DNA of 64,000 nt, taken from positions 1 through 64,000 of the forward strand of contig JAXLRM010000003.1 of assembly GCA_046331095.1 (NCBI GenBank), written 5' to 3'. This document shows positions 7,208-16,771 of this stretch, in pieces. Under the pieces are notes generated by a model. That model was not told the origin of the DNA. It saw only the letters and a program-made list of their open reading frames with translations, and searched no databases. How positions within the stretch are numbered: position 1 is the first letter of the stretch; each line of letters begins with the position of its first letter. Position numbers and translations under genes: made by a program. Origin of the DNA: JAIBAC01 sp046331095. GTDB taxonomy: Bacteria > Actinomycetota > Acidimicrobiia > UBA2766.

Positions 7208-9718
7208 ATGGAACTGTTCCGTCGCCTGCACTTGAGCACCCTGTGGCAACGTAAGGTCTCGACGGTACTGGTGGTGGCGGGGATCGCGGTGGGTACGGCG
7301 ACCCTGTTCGCCGTGGCACTGCTCCTCGTGGCGATCGGTCGGCCGTTCAGCTCCCTGGTCCATGCCGCCGCCGCCGAGAAGGCCGACCTCGCGGTGAACC
7401 CGGTTGTGGAAGGGCGCCTGCCCGAGTCCCTGGTCCGCACCATCCGGGAGACTCCCGGCGTCGAGGTCGCGTCACCGTTCGTGGGCGGCCTCACCACGTT
7501 GTTCTCCGAGCATGCCGAGAGCGGGGCCCTCGTCGCGGGAGTCGACTGCAGCATCGAGCTCCTCACGACTCCGTTCGAGTGCGGCTCCCGCTTCGCTGCC
7601 GCGGCACCGGGCCCCGGAGTTCCCCTCGGTGTCAGCGAGAACCTCGCACGGACCCTCGGCGTCGCCGCCGGGGATCCACTCGCAATCCCGGGCCGGGCGC
7701 TGGGCGCCGCCCACGTCGGGGCGGTACTGCCTGCTGGCACTCTCGCCGCCCTCGACGACGGCAACTGGGCATTCGGGTTGGTGCCCGACGTCCAGGACCT
7801 CGACGCTACCGGCCCGTACCTGACCACGATCCTCGTCCGAAGCGCGGATCCCGCGATGGTCACCTCTGCCGTCGCCGGTGTCGCCACGACCTCGACTCCG
7901 GGCCGCGGGACCGGCGTGTTCCTCACACTGACACGAGGGCTACTCGCGTTCGCCGGGATGCTCGTGCTCGTCAGTGGCGCCATGATCGCTGCCAATTCGT
8001 TCACGCTCTCCTTGGATGATCGCCGGAAGTCGCTTGCGATAGTGGAGGTCTTGGGCTCCAGTCCCGCGGCGACCGTACTTCGCCTTTCTGGTGAAGGTGC
8101 GATCCTCGGAGCACTTGGGGGGTTGGTCGCGGCCGTCCCGGCGTTTCTTCTGGGTCGTTGGCTCGCCGGTACCATCGGTTCGGATCTACTCGCAGGTACC
8201 GGAGCCGGCATCGGCGTGTCGTGGTCGTGGTGGATCCCGCCCGCGACGATGGCGGTAGGCATCCTCGCCGGCGTGGCGTCGGCGTTCGGGCCCGCCATCC
8301 GCATGATTCACACCGGCTCCGACGTCGCCATCCGAGAACAGGCGGGAGTTCTCCCGGTGCACGCAGCACCGCGCTGGCCGATCGCGGGACTGGCGCTGAT
8401 CCTCGGCGCCGCCCCGCTCGTCTGGCTGTACGGGACCGGGCGTGCCCCCCTTGTCGTCGCGCTGGCCGGCGTCGGGGTGGCGACCACGGGTCTGGTGCTG
8501 AGCACGTTCGGCATCGCGCCGGTTGTCGTGGCGGGACTGACCCGCGTAGTCGGCGAACACAGCGTCGTCGGCCTCCTCGCCGGCTCGGACCTGACCCGCG
8601 ACCCGGTCCGGCTTGCCGCGGTCGTGACCGCCGTGGGGCTCGGCTCGGCGGTCGCGGTCGGCGCCCTCTCCATCACGTCACTGACAGCAGATTCGCTCGC
8701 CTCGCACCTGGCAACGGAAGCGGGCGATCGCGTCTACGTCTTCCCTAGAACCAACGGCGCCCAGGTCTCGAACAACTTCGACGAGGAAGCGCTGAGGGCC
8801 ATCGACGTTGTCCCTGGGGTCGCCGAGGTGATCCCCCAGTACCTTGCCGTCGTCGATACGGGCGTCAACGGAGCCAACATCCAAGGGACCGACCCGCGCG
8901 ACGGGATGCGGCGCGGGAACCTCGACTTCGCGGCTGGCACGGACGTCGAATCCGCTTGGGCCGGCGTCGCCGCCGGGGATGCGATCGTGAGCCGCGTCCT
9001 CGCGAACCGCTGGTCGGTGGCTGCCGGAGACACGATCACGATCCCGTCGGTCTCGGGAACGCGGACGCTCGAGGTCGCGGCCGTGGCACAGCCGCGGTTC
9101 GCCCAGGACAACGGGATCGCCGACGTGGTGATCGTGAACCAGGAGGTGGCCCGTAGCGGCTGGGCGGCGGCGCTGGACTTCGTGATCGCCGTGCCGGATG
9201 CGGGTGTCGCGGCTTCCGAGCTCGCGGGACGCATCGACACCACTTCGGGCCTGCAGAGCATCCACGCACTCGACGCAGCCGGCCTCCGTGCAGAGGCGCG
9301 CCGGACCGCGGCTCGCTTCCTCGGACCGGTGGAGCTGATCGGGTACACCCTCGTCGTCATCGCCGCCCTCGCGGTGACGAACTTCCTGATCCTCGGCATG
9401 ATCCAGCGCCGCCGCCTCCGGGCGGTCCTCAGCTTCGTCGGGTTCGAACCCGCGATCGAGCGGCGCACCCTGGTCGTGCAGGCCCTCGTCATGGGGGTGC
9501 TCGGCGGGATCTGCGGTGCGCTCGGGGCGATCATGTACGCCTGGCTGACCACGCTCGGTTCACCGGCATTGCTCGCATCCCCGGTGCCGTGGCGCGTGGT
9601 CCCGGTCCCGCTCCTCGTCGGGATGGCTCTCGCCGTCGGGTCGTGCCTGCTCGCCACGATCCCTCCGAGCGTGGAGGCCGGCAACCTCGACGCCCTCGAT
9701 GCACTCACCGAGGAGTGA
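7208..9718 (+). CDS. FtsX/MacB-type ABC transporter permease, duplicated FtsX domains
   Basis: This 836-residue integral membrane protein has the duplicated architecture of lipoprotein/antimicrobial-export permeases: an N-terminal TM helix (about residues 15-40), an extracytoplasmic MacB_PCD-like region, three TM helices around residues 240-370, several more helices around 395-500, a second periplasmic region, and three final TM helices from about residue 710. No ATPase gene lies next to it, so its partner must be encoded elsewhere. The ATG at 7208 follows a TACGCT hexamer at 7189-7194 by 13 nt. Substrate unknown. Confidence 0.82.
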   Translation: MELFRRLHLSTLWQRKVSTVLVVAGIAVGTATLFAVALLLVAIGRPFSSLVHAAAAEKADLAVNPVVEGRLPESLVRTIRETPGVEVASPFVGGLTTLFSEHAESGALVAGVDCSIELLTTPFECGSRFAAAAPGPGVPLGVSENLARTLGVAAGDPLAIPGRALGAAHVGAVLPAGTLAALDDGNWAFGLVPDVQDLDATGPYLTTILVRSADPAMVTSAVAGVATTSTPGRGTGVFLTLTRGLLAFAGMLVLVSGAMIAANSFTLSLDDRRKSLAIVEVLGSSPAATVLRLSGEGAILGALGGLVAAVPAFLLGRWLAGTIGSDLLAGTGAGIGVSWSWWIPPATMAVGILAGVASAFGPAIRMIHTGSDVAIREQAGVLPVHAAPRWPIAGLALILGAAPLVWLYGTGRAPLVVALAGVGVATTGLVLSTFGIAPVVVAGLTRVVGEHSVVGLLAGSDLTRDPVRLAAVVTAVGLGSAVAVGALSITSLTADSLASHLATEAGDRVYVFPRTNGAQVSNNFDEEALRAIDVVPGVAEVIPQYLAVVDTGVNGANIQGTDPRDGMRRGNLDFAAGTDVESAWAGVAAGDAIVSRVLANRWSVAAGDTITIPSVSGTRTLEVAAVAQPRFAQDNGIADVVIVNQEVARSGWAAALDFVIAVPDAGVAASELAGRIDTTSGLQSIHALDAAGLRAEARRTAARFLGPVELIGYTLVVIAALAVTNFLILGMIQRRRLRAVLSFVGFEPAIERRTLVVQALVMGVLGGICGALGAIMYAWLTTLGSPALLASPVPWRVVPVPLLVGMALAVGSCLLATIPPSVEAGNLDALDALTEE

Positions 9719-9750
9719 CGCGGCCCGGACCCCCAGAACACCCGACCCAC

Positions 9751-9802
9751 CGACGTGGGGACGCGAAACGGGTCCACAACCCACCTCACGTCCCCACGTC
9801 CG
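9751..9802. repeat. Palindromic intergenic repeat, family A, copy 1
   Basis: This element has long inverted arms: GACGTGGGGACGCGA pairs with TCACGTCCCCACGTC with one mismatch. They enclose a conserved loop that contains its own GGGT/ACCC mini-stem. It is the first of two copies in the 255-bp gap after the permease gene and is identical over most of its length to copies at 9823 and 26232. Confidence 0.85.
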
Positions 9803-9822
9803 TTGCCGACCCCCCGACCCAC

Positions 9823-9873
9823 CGACGTGGGGACGTGAAACGGGTTCACAACCCACCTCACGTCCCCACGTCG
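9823..9873. repeat. Palindromic intergenic repeat, family A, copy 2
   Basis: This is the most perfect copy: CGACGTGGGGACGTGA pairs fully with TCACGTCCCCACGTCG. The loop (AACGGGTTCACAACCCACC) differs from copy 1 by one base. The leader GACCCACCGACG is shared with copy 1, so the pair looks like a tandem duplication with a 72-bp period. Confidence 0.87.
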
Positions 9874-9973
9874 AGCGGAGCACCCGTCTGGCGTGGCGGT
9901 GCCGGGATTCCCTACGTTGGCCGGGCAGCATCGATGTGGCGTGCGCCGGGGGGCGGCTCAGGGGGATGCGAGG

Positions 9974-11179
9974 ATGACGAGTCCCGACATCGAGGTCGGT
10001 CTCACCGACGAGGACCGCGCCGTGACGGCGACGGCCCGCCGTTTCGCCACCGACGTGCTGCGGCCCACCGGCCGTGACCTCGACCGGCTCGCGGACCCGG
10101 CGCAGGTGATCGCCGCCGACTCCCCGCTGTGGGACGTGTTCGCGCGCCACCGCGAGCTCGGCCTCGACGCCGTCACAGCCGACGAGAACCTCGACGAGGT
10201 CGCCAAGGCGCGCCTGATGTGCATCGTGAACGAGGAGCTCGCCTGGGGTGACGTCGGCCTCGCGATCTCCGTCGGCCTCGCCCAGTTCCACCAGCCCTGG
10301 GTGCAGATGTCGGGCGACACCGAGCTGATCGAGCGCTTCGTCTCCCCGCAACGGCCGACGATCGGGTGCTGGGCCCTGACCGAGCCGGACCACGGCAGCG
10401 ACACCGTCGGCGACCCCGACTTCTACCTCGCCGACACGGCCCGGCGGCCCAACTGCATCGCCCGCAGCGACGGCGCCGACTTCGTCATCAGCGGCCAGAA
10501 GGCGGCGTGGGTCTCCAACGGCTCGATCGCGGACATCGCGGTCCTCTTCTGCGCCTTCGACCCCGGCGACGGCGCACTCGGCGGGTCGGTGTTCCTCGTG
10601 CCCACCGACCTCGCGGGCGTCGAACGGCCCGCCCCGCTCGACAAGCTCGGCCAGCGCCCCCTGAACCAGGGCGAGATCTTCTTCGACGACGTGCGCGTGC
10701 CCGCGTCGCACCGGGTGATCCCCCCGGAGATGTACCAGCTCGCACTCGAGGGGATGCTCGCCTACGCGAACTCGGCGATGGGCCAGCTCTTCGTCGGCGT
10801 CGCCCGGGCCGCGTACGAGATGGCCCTCGACTACTCCAAGGAACGGATCCAGGGCGGCAAGGCCATCTTCGAGCACCAGAGCGTGCGGGGCCGCCTCTTC
10901 AAGATGTTCCAACAGGTCGAGGCGTCACGGGCCCTCGCCCGCCGCGTCGCCTACCACAACGCCGCGTCCCCGCCGCCGCTCCTGCCGCACGCGATCGCGA
11001 CGAAGGTGTTCTGCACGCAGGCCGCGTTCGACGTCGCGAGCGCGGCGGTGCAGATCTTCGGCGGCAACGGCCTCTCGCGCGAGTACCCGATCGAGAAGGT
11101 GCTGCGCGACGCGAGGTCGTCGTTGATCGAGGACGGCTGCAACGAGATGCTCGCCCTCGTGGGCGGCGCCAAGCTCTGA
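9974..11179 (+). CDS. Acyl-CoA dehydrogenase
   Basis: This 401-residue FAD enzyme should alpha,beta-dehydrogenate an acyl-CoA. It has the family's ALTEPDHGSDT block (about residue 136), the SGQKAAWVSNGS block, the middle beta domain, and the C-terminal QIFGGNGLSREYPIEKVLRD region with a Glu in IEDGCNE. The ATG at 9974 has AGG just upstream. It heads a four-gene run with nitroreductase, thiolase-like and CoA-ligase genes. A TACGTT hexamer at 9913-9918 may be its -10 element. Confidence 0.9.
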   Translation: MTSPDIEVGLTDEDRAVTATARRFATDVLRPTGRDLDRLADPAQVIAADSPLWDVFARHRELGLDAVTADENLDEVAKARLMCIVNEELAWGDVGLAISVGLAQFHQPWVQMSGDTELIERFVSPQRPTIGCWALTEPDHGSDTVGDPDFYLADTARRPNCIARSDGADFVISGQKAAWVSNGSIADIAVLFCAFDPGDGALGGSVFLVPTDLAGVERPAPLDKLGQRPLNQGEIFFDDVRVPASHRVIPPEMYQLALEGMLAYANSAMGQLFVGVARAAYEMALDYSKERIQGGKAIFEHQSVRGRLFKMFQQVEASRALARRVAYHNAASPPPLLPHAIATKVFCTQAAFDVASAAVQIFGGNGLSREYPIEKVLRDARSSLIEDGCNEMLALVGGAKL

Positions 11180-11195
11180 CCCAAGGAGAACTTCG

Positions 11196-11984
11196 GTGGA
11201 CTTGTTCGAGGTGATCGGCCGGCGGCGTTCGATCCGGTTCCTGCTGCCGTTCAGGCCGGTCGAGCGCGAGAAGATCCAGTGCATGCTCGAAGCCGCGCGC
11301 CTCGCGTCGCACTGGGGCAACGTGTCGAGCCTGCGCGCGCTCGTGGTCGAACGCGACAACGCGCCCCAGGAGGTCTGGGACGCGCTGCCGTCGCCCGTCG
11401 GCGGCTACCAGGTGCCGCTCGCGCCGGTCGTGATCGTGTGGTACATCGAGACCGCCGCGACCGCGGACATCGGCGCACGGCTGCGCGAGCTCATCGACGC
11501 CGGCGCGGTCGGCTACGGCGACAACAAGCGCGAGGAAGCCGAGACCAAGCTCATCCCGGTCATGGAGATGGCGAGCGAGTTCCTGCGCCAGCCCGGCCTC
11601 GGCGAGGTCGACTGCGGCCAGGGCATCGCGCAGGCGACGCTCGTGGCCTTCGCTCTCGGCCTCGGCACGTGCTGTCTCGGCACCGGCGACCCCGACGGCG
11701 TGCGGCGCAAGCTCGGCCTGCCCGACACGTGCCGCGTGCTCGTGAGCCAGACCGTCGGCTACCCGGCCGAGCAGCCCGAGGCCGGCGGCCAACGACCGCG
11801 CCTGCCCTTCGAGGAGCTGTTCCAGCTCAACACCTACGACGAGGCCTTCCCGCGCTCGGACGCGGTCGTCGAGGAGCTCCGGCGCGACAAGATGATCCAG
11901 GACCAGGCCCCGTTCTCGTGGCGCGAGGAGGAGCTCCTCTACCTGCGCCGCGCCCTCGACCTCGACGGCGAGGGGCTGCTCTGA
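11196..11984 (+). CDS. Nitroreductase family protein
   Basis: This 262-residue FMN-dependent nitroreductase-fold protein has the N-terminal RRRSIRFLLPF phosphate-binding pattern, AARLASHWGN, and a C-terminal GLGTCCLGTGDPDGVRRKLGLP block typical of the flavin site. The GTG at 11196 is preceded by AAGGAGAA. The stop overlaps the next ATG (TGATG). Its place inside an acyl-CoA operon suggests reduction of an enone, nitro or quinone group on a catabolic intermediate; substrate unknown. The family includes redox enzymes of quite different roles. Confidence 0.8.
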   Translation: MDLFEVIGRRRSIRFLLPFRPVEREKIQCMLEAARLASHWGNVSSLRALVVERDNAPQEVWDALPSPVGGYQVPLAPVVIVWYIETAATADIGARLRELIDAGAVGYGDNKREEAETKLIPVMEMASEFLRQPGLGEVDCGQGIAQATLVAFALGLGTCCLGTGDPDGVRRKLGLPDTCRVLVSQTVGYPAEQPEAGGQRPRLPFEELFQLNTYDEAFPRSDAVVEELRRDKMIQDQAPFSWREEELLYLRRALDLDGEGLL

Positions 11985-13231
11985 TGCGCTTCGACGCCGT
12001 CGTCGCCGGGGTCGGGATGACCCGCTTCGCCAAGCACCCCGACCGCGGACTCAAGGATCTAGGTGCGGAGGCCGTCACCGCCGCCGTCGCCGACGCCGGC
12101 ATGACCCTCGACGACATCGACGCCGCGTACGTCGGCAACTGCGCCGCCGGACTCGTCACGGGCCAGGAGTCCGTGCGCGGCCAGGTCGTCCTGTCCCCGC
12201 TCGGGATCGGCAAGATCCCGATCGTCAACGTCGAGAACGCCTGCGCGAGCGGGTCCACCGCGCTGTACCAGGCGTGCGCGATGGTCACCGCGGGCTTCCA
12301 CGACACGGTGCTGGCGCTCGGCGTCGAGAAGCTCACCCACCCCGACAAGGCGCGCAGCTTCGCCGCGTTCGCCGGTGCGATGGACGTCGACGAGCTCGCC
12401 GAGATGATGGGGGCGCTCGCGCAGTCCGCGGGCGGGGCGGCCGGCGACGCCGGGGGCGCCGGGCAGAACCGTTCGATGTTCATGGACGTCTACGCGATGG
12501 CGGCACGCAACCACATGGCCCGCTACGGCACGACGCAGCGCCAGTTCGCCGAGGTCGCCGCCAAGAACTCCGTCCACGGCAGCCTCAACCCGAACGCGCA
12601 GTTCCGCGACGCGCTCAGCGTCGAGGACGTGCTCGCCGACCGCCTCATCGTCGAGCCGCTGACCCGGTCGATGTGCTCGCCGATCGGCGACGGCGCGGCA
12701 GCCGCGATCGTCACGAGCCGCGACAGGGCGCGTGAGCTCGGCATCGCGACGCCGGTGTCGGTGCGGACCATGGTCGTGCACTCGGGCTGGAACCACACCG
12801 AGGACGAGCCCGACACCGTGCAGCTCTGCGCGCGGGAGGCCTACGAGGAAGCCGGGCTCGGCCCCGCCGACCTCGACGTCGTCGAGCTGCACGACGCGTC
12901 GGCGCCGGCGGAGATCATCGGCTACGAACAGCTCGGCCTCTGCCCCGAGGGCGAGGGCGGCAAGCTCGTCGAGTCCGGCGACACCCGCCTCGGCGGCCGC
13001 CTGCCCGTGAACACCTCGGGCGGGTTGCTGCGCAAGGGCCACCCGGTCGGGGCCACCGGACTCGCGCAGGTCTTCGAGCTGACCCTGCAGCTCCAGGGTC
13101 GCGCCGGCGCGCGCCAGGTCGAGGGCGCGCGCATCGGCCTCGCCCAGAACGGCGGCGGCAAGAAGGGCAACGACGCCGCCGCCATGGTCGTCACCGTCCT
13201 CGAAGGCTCGGCGCGGCGACCCGGGACATGA
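11984..13231 (+). CDS. Thiolase-fold protein (SCP-x / lipid-transfer type)
   Basis: This 415-residue thiolase superfamily member keeps the nucleophile region ENACASGSTA (Cys about residue 88), the ELHDASAPAEI His region, and NTSGGLLRKGHPVGATG near the C-terminus. The last segment (QNGGGKKGNDAAAMVV) lacks the usual second catalytic Cys, as in SCP-x or lipid-transfer-type thiolases of sterol and branched-chain catabolism. It overlaps the nitroreductase by one base and the downstream ligase by ATGA. The role is probably thiolytic chain cleavage or an aldol-type partner reaction. Confidence 0.8.
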   Translation: MRFDAVVAGVGMTRFAKHPDRGLKDLGAEAVTAAVADAGMTLDDIDAAYVGNCAAGLVTGQESVRGQVVLSPLGIGKIPIVNVENACASGSTALYQACAMVTAGFHDTVLALGVEKLTHPDKARSFAAFAGAMDVDELAEMMGALAQSAGGAAGDAGGAGQNRSMFMDVYAMAARNHMARYGTTQRQFAEVAAKNSVHGSLNPNAQFRDALSVEDVLADRLIVEPLTRSMCSPIGDGAAAAIVTSRDRARELGIATPVSVRTMVVHSGWNHTEDEPDTVQLCAREAYEEAGLGPADLDVVELHDASAPAEIIGYEQLGLCPEGEGGKLVESGDTRLGGRLPVNTSGGLLRKGHPVGATGLAQVFELTLQLQGRAGARQVEGARIGLAQNGGGKKGNDAAAMVVTVLEGSARRPGT

Positions 13232-14838
13232 CACGCGAGCGTCACGAGACGATCCTCGCCGACCTGATCGCGCTGCGCGCCGAGGACCGGCCCGACCTCG
13301 ACGTGCTCACGTTCGAGCACCTCTCCCTCGACGGCGGCGCCACACCCGACGAGGTGCGCACCTACGCGGATCTCGCCGACAACGCGAACCGCATCGCCGC
13401 CGGCCTCCTCGACCGCGGCGTCGCGGCGGGGGACCGGTTCGCGATCATGATGGGCAACCATCCCGAGTTCGTGGAGACGATGATCGCCGCCTCGATCGTG
13501 GGCGCGGTGTTCGTGCCGATCGACCCGCGCACGCGCGGCGACAAGCTCGTCTACATGCTGCGCGCGGCTGGCTGCGAGGGCCTCGTGAGCACCGACGGCT
13601 GCCTCGCCGCGGTCGACGCGGTGCGGGCCGAGCTCGACGGGCTGCGCTGGGTGCTCGCCGTCGACACCGGGACCGATGGCGCCGACCTCGCGGCGGCCCG
13701 CTGGGCGGAGCCGATGGCGGCGGTGCTCGAGCACGCGGTCCCGACCGTGAACGTGCGCGCCGACGACCCCGAGACGCCGCTGCAGATCATGTACACCTCG
13801 GGCACCACCGGCGACCCCAAGGGCATCGTCGGGACGAACTTCCGCTTCTGCGCCGCCGCGGTGCTCGGCCACATCTTCGCCTACACCCCCAGCGAGCGGC
13901 CCTACACAGGCCTGTCGTTGACCCACGGCAACTCCCAGTCGGTGACGCTCGCGCCGGCGCTGGGCATGGGCCTGCGGGCGACCTACAGCCGCCGGTTCAC
14001 GCGCTCGAAGCTGTGGGACGTGTGCCGCGCGTACGGGTGCACGACGTTCTCGGTCCTGGGCGGGATCGCCACCGCGATCTACAGCGAGGCCCCGCGTCCC
14101 GACGACGCCGACAACCCGGTGCGCCTCGTGATCAGCGGCGGCATGCCGGCGGCGCTGTGGGAGGCGTTCGAGGACCGCTTCGGCGTCTCGATCCTCGAGT
14201 TCTACGGGGCGATGGACGGCGGCGGCGTCGCCTGGAAGCCCGTCGGCGAGGGCCCGATCGGATCGTTCGGGCGGCCCATGCCCGGCACCGAGATGAAGAT
14301 CCTCGACGCCGACGCCAACGAGTGCGCCCCCGGCGAGATCGGCGAGATCTGCTGCCGCCCCGCCGGCGCCGACGCCACGATCACCTACCACGGCGACCCC
14401 GAGGCGTCGCGGTCCAAGATCCGTGCAGGCTGGAACCGCAGCGGCGACATGGGCCACCGCGACGCGGACGGCTGGCTCTTCTTCGACTTCCGGTCGGGGG
14501 GCGGCATCCGCCGCAACGGCGAGTTCGTGAACGCAGGCTTCGTCGAGAAGGCGATCGCCGAGATACCCGCGGTCGCGGACGTGTTCGTCTACGGCGTCCC
14601 GGCCGCGTCGGGCGCGCCCGGCGAGAGCGACGTCGTCGCCGCCGTCGTGGCGGCGACGAGCGCGGACTCGGTGGCGGCCGAGGTGTTCGCGTCCTGCCGC
14701 GAGGTGCTGGAGGCGAACTTCGTGCCCACCTACGTACAGGTGCTCGACGAGATCCCCAAGACCGCGTCCGAGAAGCCCCGGGAACACGTCCTCGCGGAGT
14801 CCTTCGATCCGGACGCGGCGAACGTCCACACGCGCTGA
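13228..14838 (+). CDS. AMP-dependent acyl-CoA synthetase/ligase
   Basis: This 536-residue ANL-superfamily enzyme activates a carboxylic acid to its CoA thioester via an acyl-adenylate. The ATP/AMP-binding loop YTSGTTGDPKG starts at residue 189, LEFYGAMDGGG is the A5 region, RSGDMGHRDADGW is A7, and the C-terminal lysine lies in IPKTASEKPREH. A somewhat CaiC-like arrangement is possible. The ATG at 13228 overlaps the thiolase stop. Together with the upstream dehydrogenase, nitroreductase and thiolase it suggests a substrate-specific beta-oxidation-like route. Confidence 0.88.
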   Translation: MTRERHETILADLIALRAEDRPDLDVLTFEHLSLDGGATPDEVRTYADLADNANRIAAGLLDRGVAAGDRFAIMMGNHPEFVETMIAASIVGAVFVPIDPRTRGDKLVYMLRAAGCEGLVSTDGCLAAVDAVRAELDGLRWVLAVDTGTDGADLAAARWAEPMAAVLEHAVPTVNVRADDPETPLQIMYTSGTTGDPKGIVGTNFRFCAAAVLGHIFAYTPSERPYTGLSLTHGNSQSVTLAPALGMGLRATYSRRFTRSKLWDVCRAYGCTTFSVLGGIATAIYSEAPRPDDADNPVRLVISGGMPAALWEAFEDRFGVSILEFYGAMDGGGVAWKPVGEGPIGSFGRPMPGTEMKILDADANECAPGEIGEICCRPAGADATITYHGDPEASRSKIRAGWNRSGDMGHRDADGWLFFDFRSGGGIRRNGEFVNAGFVEKAIAEIPAVADVFVYGVPAASGAPGESDVVAAVVAATSADSVAAEVFASCREVLEANFVPTYVQVLDEIPKTASEKPREHVLAESFDPDAANVHTR

Positions 14839-14855
14839 GCCCCCGACAGGGCCTC
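14837..14855. terminator. Small hairpin between convergent genes
   Basis: GAGCCCC and GGGCCTC pair with one mismatch across a 5-nt loop, between the stop codons of the CoA ligase and of sat/cysC. There is no U-tract, so it is only a candidate bidirectional terminator. Confidence 0.35.
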
Positions 14856-16578
14856 AGTCGGCGCCGATGAAGCCCTCGTGCTCGAGGTGCAACAGGACCG
14901 ACTGGGCGGCTTCCTCGGGCGTGGTCGTGGTGGTGTCGATCGAGAGGTCGGCGTCGTCGGGGACCTCGTAGGGGTCGCTGATGCCGGTGAACTCCTTGAT
15001 GATGCCCTCGCGCGCCTTGGCGTAGAGGCCCTTGCGGTCACGCTGCTCGCACACCTCGAGCGGCGTGGCGACGTGGACGAGTACGTAGCCGCCGCCGGTG
15101 CCTGAGATCACACGCCGGTTCTCGCGCCGCACCGAGTCGTAGGGGGCGATCGGGGCGCAGATCGCGATGCCGCCGTTCTTGGTGATCTCCGACGCGACGT
15201 AGCCGATGCGCAGGATGTTCAGGTCGCGGTGCTCCTTGGAGAAGCCGAGCTCGGAGCTGAGGTTCTTGCGCACGATGTCGCCGTCGAGCAGCGTCACCGG
15301 GCGGCCGCCCATCTCGAGCAGCTTCACGAGCAGCACGTTGGCGATCGTGGACTTGCCGCTGCCCGACAGTCCCGTGAAGAACACGGTGAAGCCCTGCTTG
15401 TGGCGCGGCGGGTACGAGCGGCGCAGCTCGGTGGCGACCTCGGGGTAGGTGAACCACTCGGGGATCTCACGGCCCTTGGCGAGGCGGTCGCGCAGCTCGG
15501 TGCCGCTGATCGAGAGGGTCTTGGTGCCCTCGGCGATCTCGTCGACGGGCGCGTACTCGTCCGCGTCGGGCTTGTACACCATCATCTGGAACGGCACCAT
15601 CGTGACGCCGAGCTCGTCCTCGTACTTGGCGAGGAGCTGCTGCGCGTCGTAGGGGCCGTAGAAGGGGTTGCCGGCCGAGTCGCTGCCGGGGCCGGCGTGG
15701 TCGCGACCGACGATGAAGTGCGTGACGCCGTGGTTCTTGCGGATGATCGCGTGCCACACCGCCTCGCGGGGCCCGCCCATGCGCATCGCGAGCGGCAGCA
15801 GCGACAGCTTCGCGGTGTGGGCCGGATAGTGGCCGAGCAGCGCCTGGTAGCAGCGCACGCGGGTGTAGTGGTCGACGTCGCCGGGCTTGGTCATGCCCAC
15901 GACGGGATGGATGAGCAGGTTCGCCTCGAGCTCCTTGGCAGCACGCAAGGTGAGCTCGGCGTGGGCGCGGTGCATCGGGTTGCGGGTCTGGAACGCCACG
16001 ACCTTGGTCCAGCCGAGCTTGGCGAACTCGGCGCGCACCTCCGCCGGCGTCGCGCGCAGCTCGCGGTAGTCGTAGTGCACCGGGACCTGCACGGCCTCGA
16101 TGCTGCCGCCGAGGTAGACCGGGTTCGCCTTGTCGACGACGTAGGCGACACCGGGATGCTCGGAGTTCGTGGTGCCGAACACGGCCTGCGCCTCGGCCAC
16201 GCGGTCGGGGCGGTAGACGTCGTCGACGTCGAGGACGGCGAGCATCACGCCCTCCTCGTCGCGCAACGCGACCTTGGTACCGACCTCGACTCCGGCGGCG
16301 AAGTCCTCGGTGACGTCGAGGGTGATCGGCATCGGCCAGAGGGTCCCGTCGGCGAGGCGCAGCTGCGCGCAGACGGACTCGTGGTCGGCGGAGCCCATGA
16401 AGCCGCGCAGGGGCGAGAACGCGCCGCTCACGAGCAGCTCGAGGTCGCAGAGCTGGCGTGGTGTGAGGTCCCACGACGGCCACTCGCGCGACGCCGCCTT
16501 GAGCTCGTCGGCGCGGGCCGAGTCGACGAGCAGGTCCACGAGCTCGCCGCCGTGGGGCGGGTTCAGATGGTCGGCCAC
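14854..16578 (-). CDS. Bifunctional sulfate adenylyltransferase / APS kinase
   Basis: This 574-residue fusion activates sulfate to APS and then PAPS. The N-terminal ATP sulfurylase carries QTRNPMHRAHAEL and VGRDHAGPG. The C-terminal APS kinase (from about residue 380) has the P-loop GLSGSGKST, LDGDIVRKN, LGFSKEHRDLN and APYDSVRRENR. The GTG at 16578 is chosen because AAGGA lies 7-11 nt upstream and the protein then starts like the family; longer frames upstream lack support. It may supply PAPS for sulfation or assimilatory reduction; no reductase gene is in view. Confidence 0.93.
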   Translation of the reverse strand: MADHLNPPHGGELVDLLVDSARADELKAASREWPSWDLTPRQLCDLELLVSGAFSPLRGFMGSADHESVCAQLRLADGTLWPMPITLDVTEDFAAGVEVGTKVALRDEEGVMLAVLDVDDVYRPDRVAEAQAVFGTTNSEHPGVAYVVDKANPVYLGGSIEAVQVPVHYDYRELRATPAEVRAEFAKLGWTKVVAFQTRNPMHRAHAELTLRAAKELEANLLIHPVVGMTKPGDVDHYTRVRCYQALLGHYPAHTAKLSLLPLAMRMGGPREAVWHAIIRKNHGVTHFIVGRDHAGPGSDSAGNPFYGPYDAQQLLAKYEDELGVTMVPFQMMVYKPDADEYAPVDEIAEGTKTLSISGTELRDRLAKGREIPEWFTYPEVATELRRSYPPRHKQGFTVFFTGLSGSGKSTIANVLLVKLLEMGGRPVTLLDGDIVRKNLSSELGFSKEHRDLNILRIGYVASEITKNGGIAICAPIAPYDSVRRENRRVISGTGGGYVLVHVATPLEVCEQRDRKGLYAKAREGIIKEFTGISDPYEVPDDADLSIDTTTTTPEEAAQSVLLHLEHEGFIGAD

Positions 16579-16771
16579 AGGAGTTCCTTCGTGATCGCGG
16601 TACCGCAGTGTGCGAGCGCGCCGCCACGGCGACGACGGCCGGGGGAGCACCCCGAGAGTCTATCGGCACGCCTCGGCTCGACATCAGTCGCGCTTGCCGA
16701 TCCCGAGCCCGAGCGCGAAGGTGGGCACTTCGATGCCCGGGCACGGGGCAGGCATCAAGGGGAGGCACGCG

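Noticed and set aside
9757..9977. Short open frames through the family A repeats
   Set aside because: They translate the repeat itself and have no start signal or homology.
16610..16771. Longer N-terminus for the surface protein
   Set aside because: The ATG at 16772 has a strong Shine-Dalgarno and is followed directly by a signal peptide.
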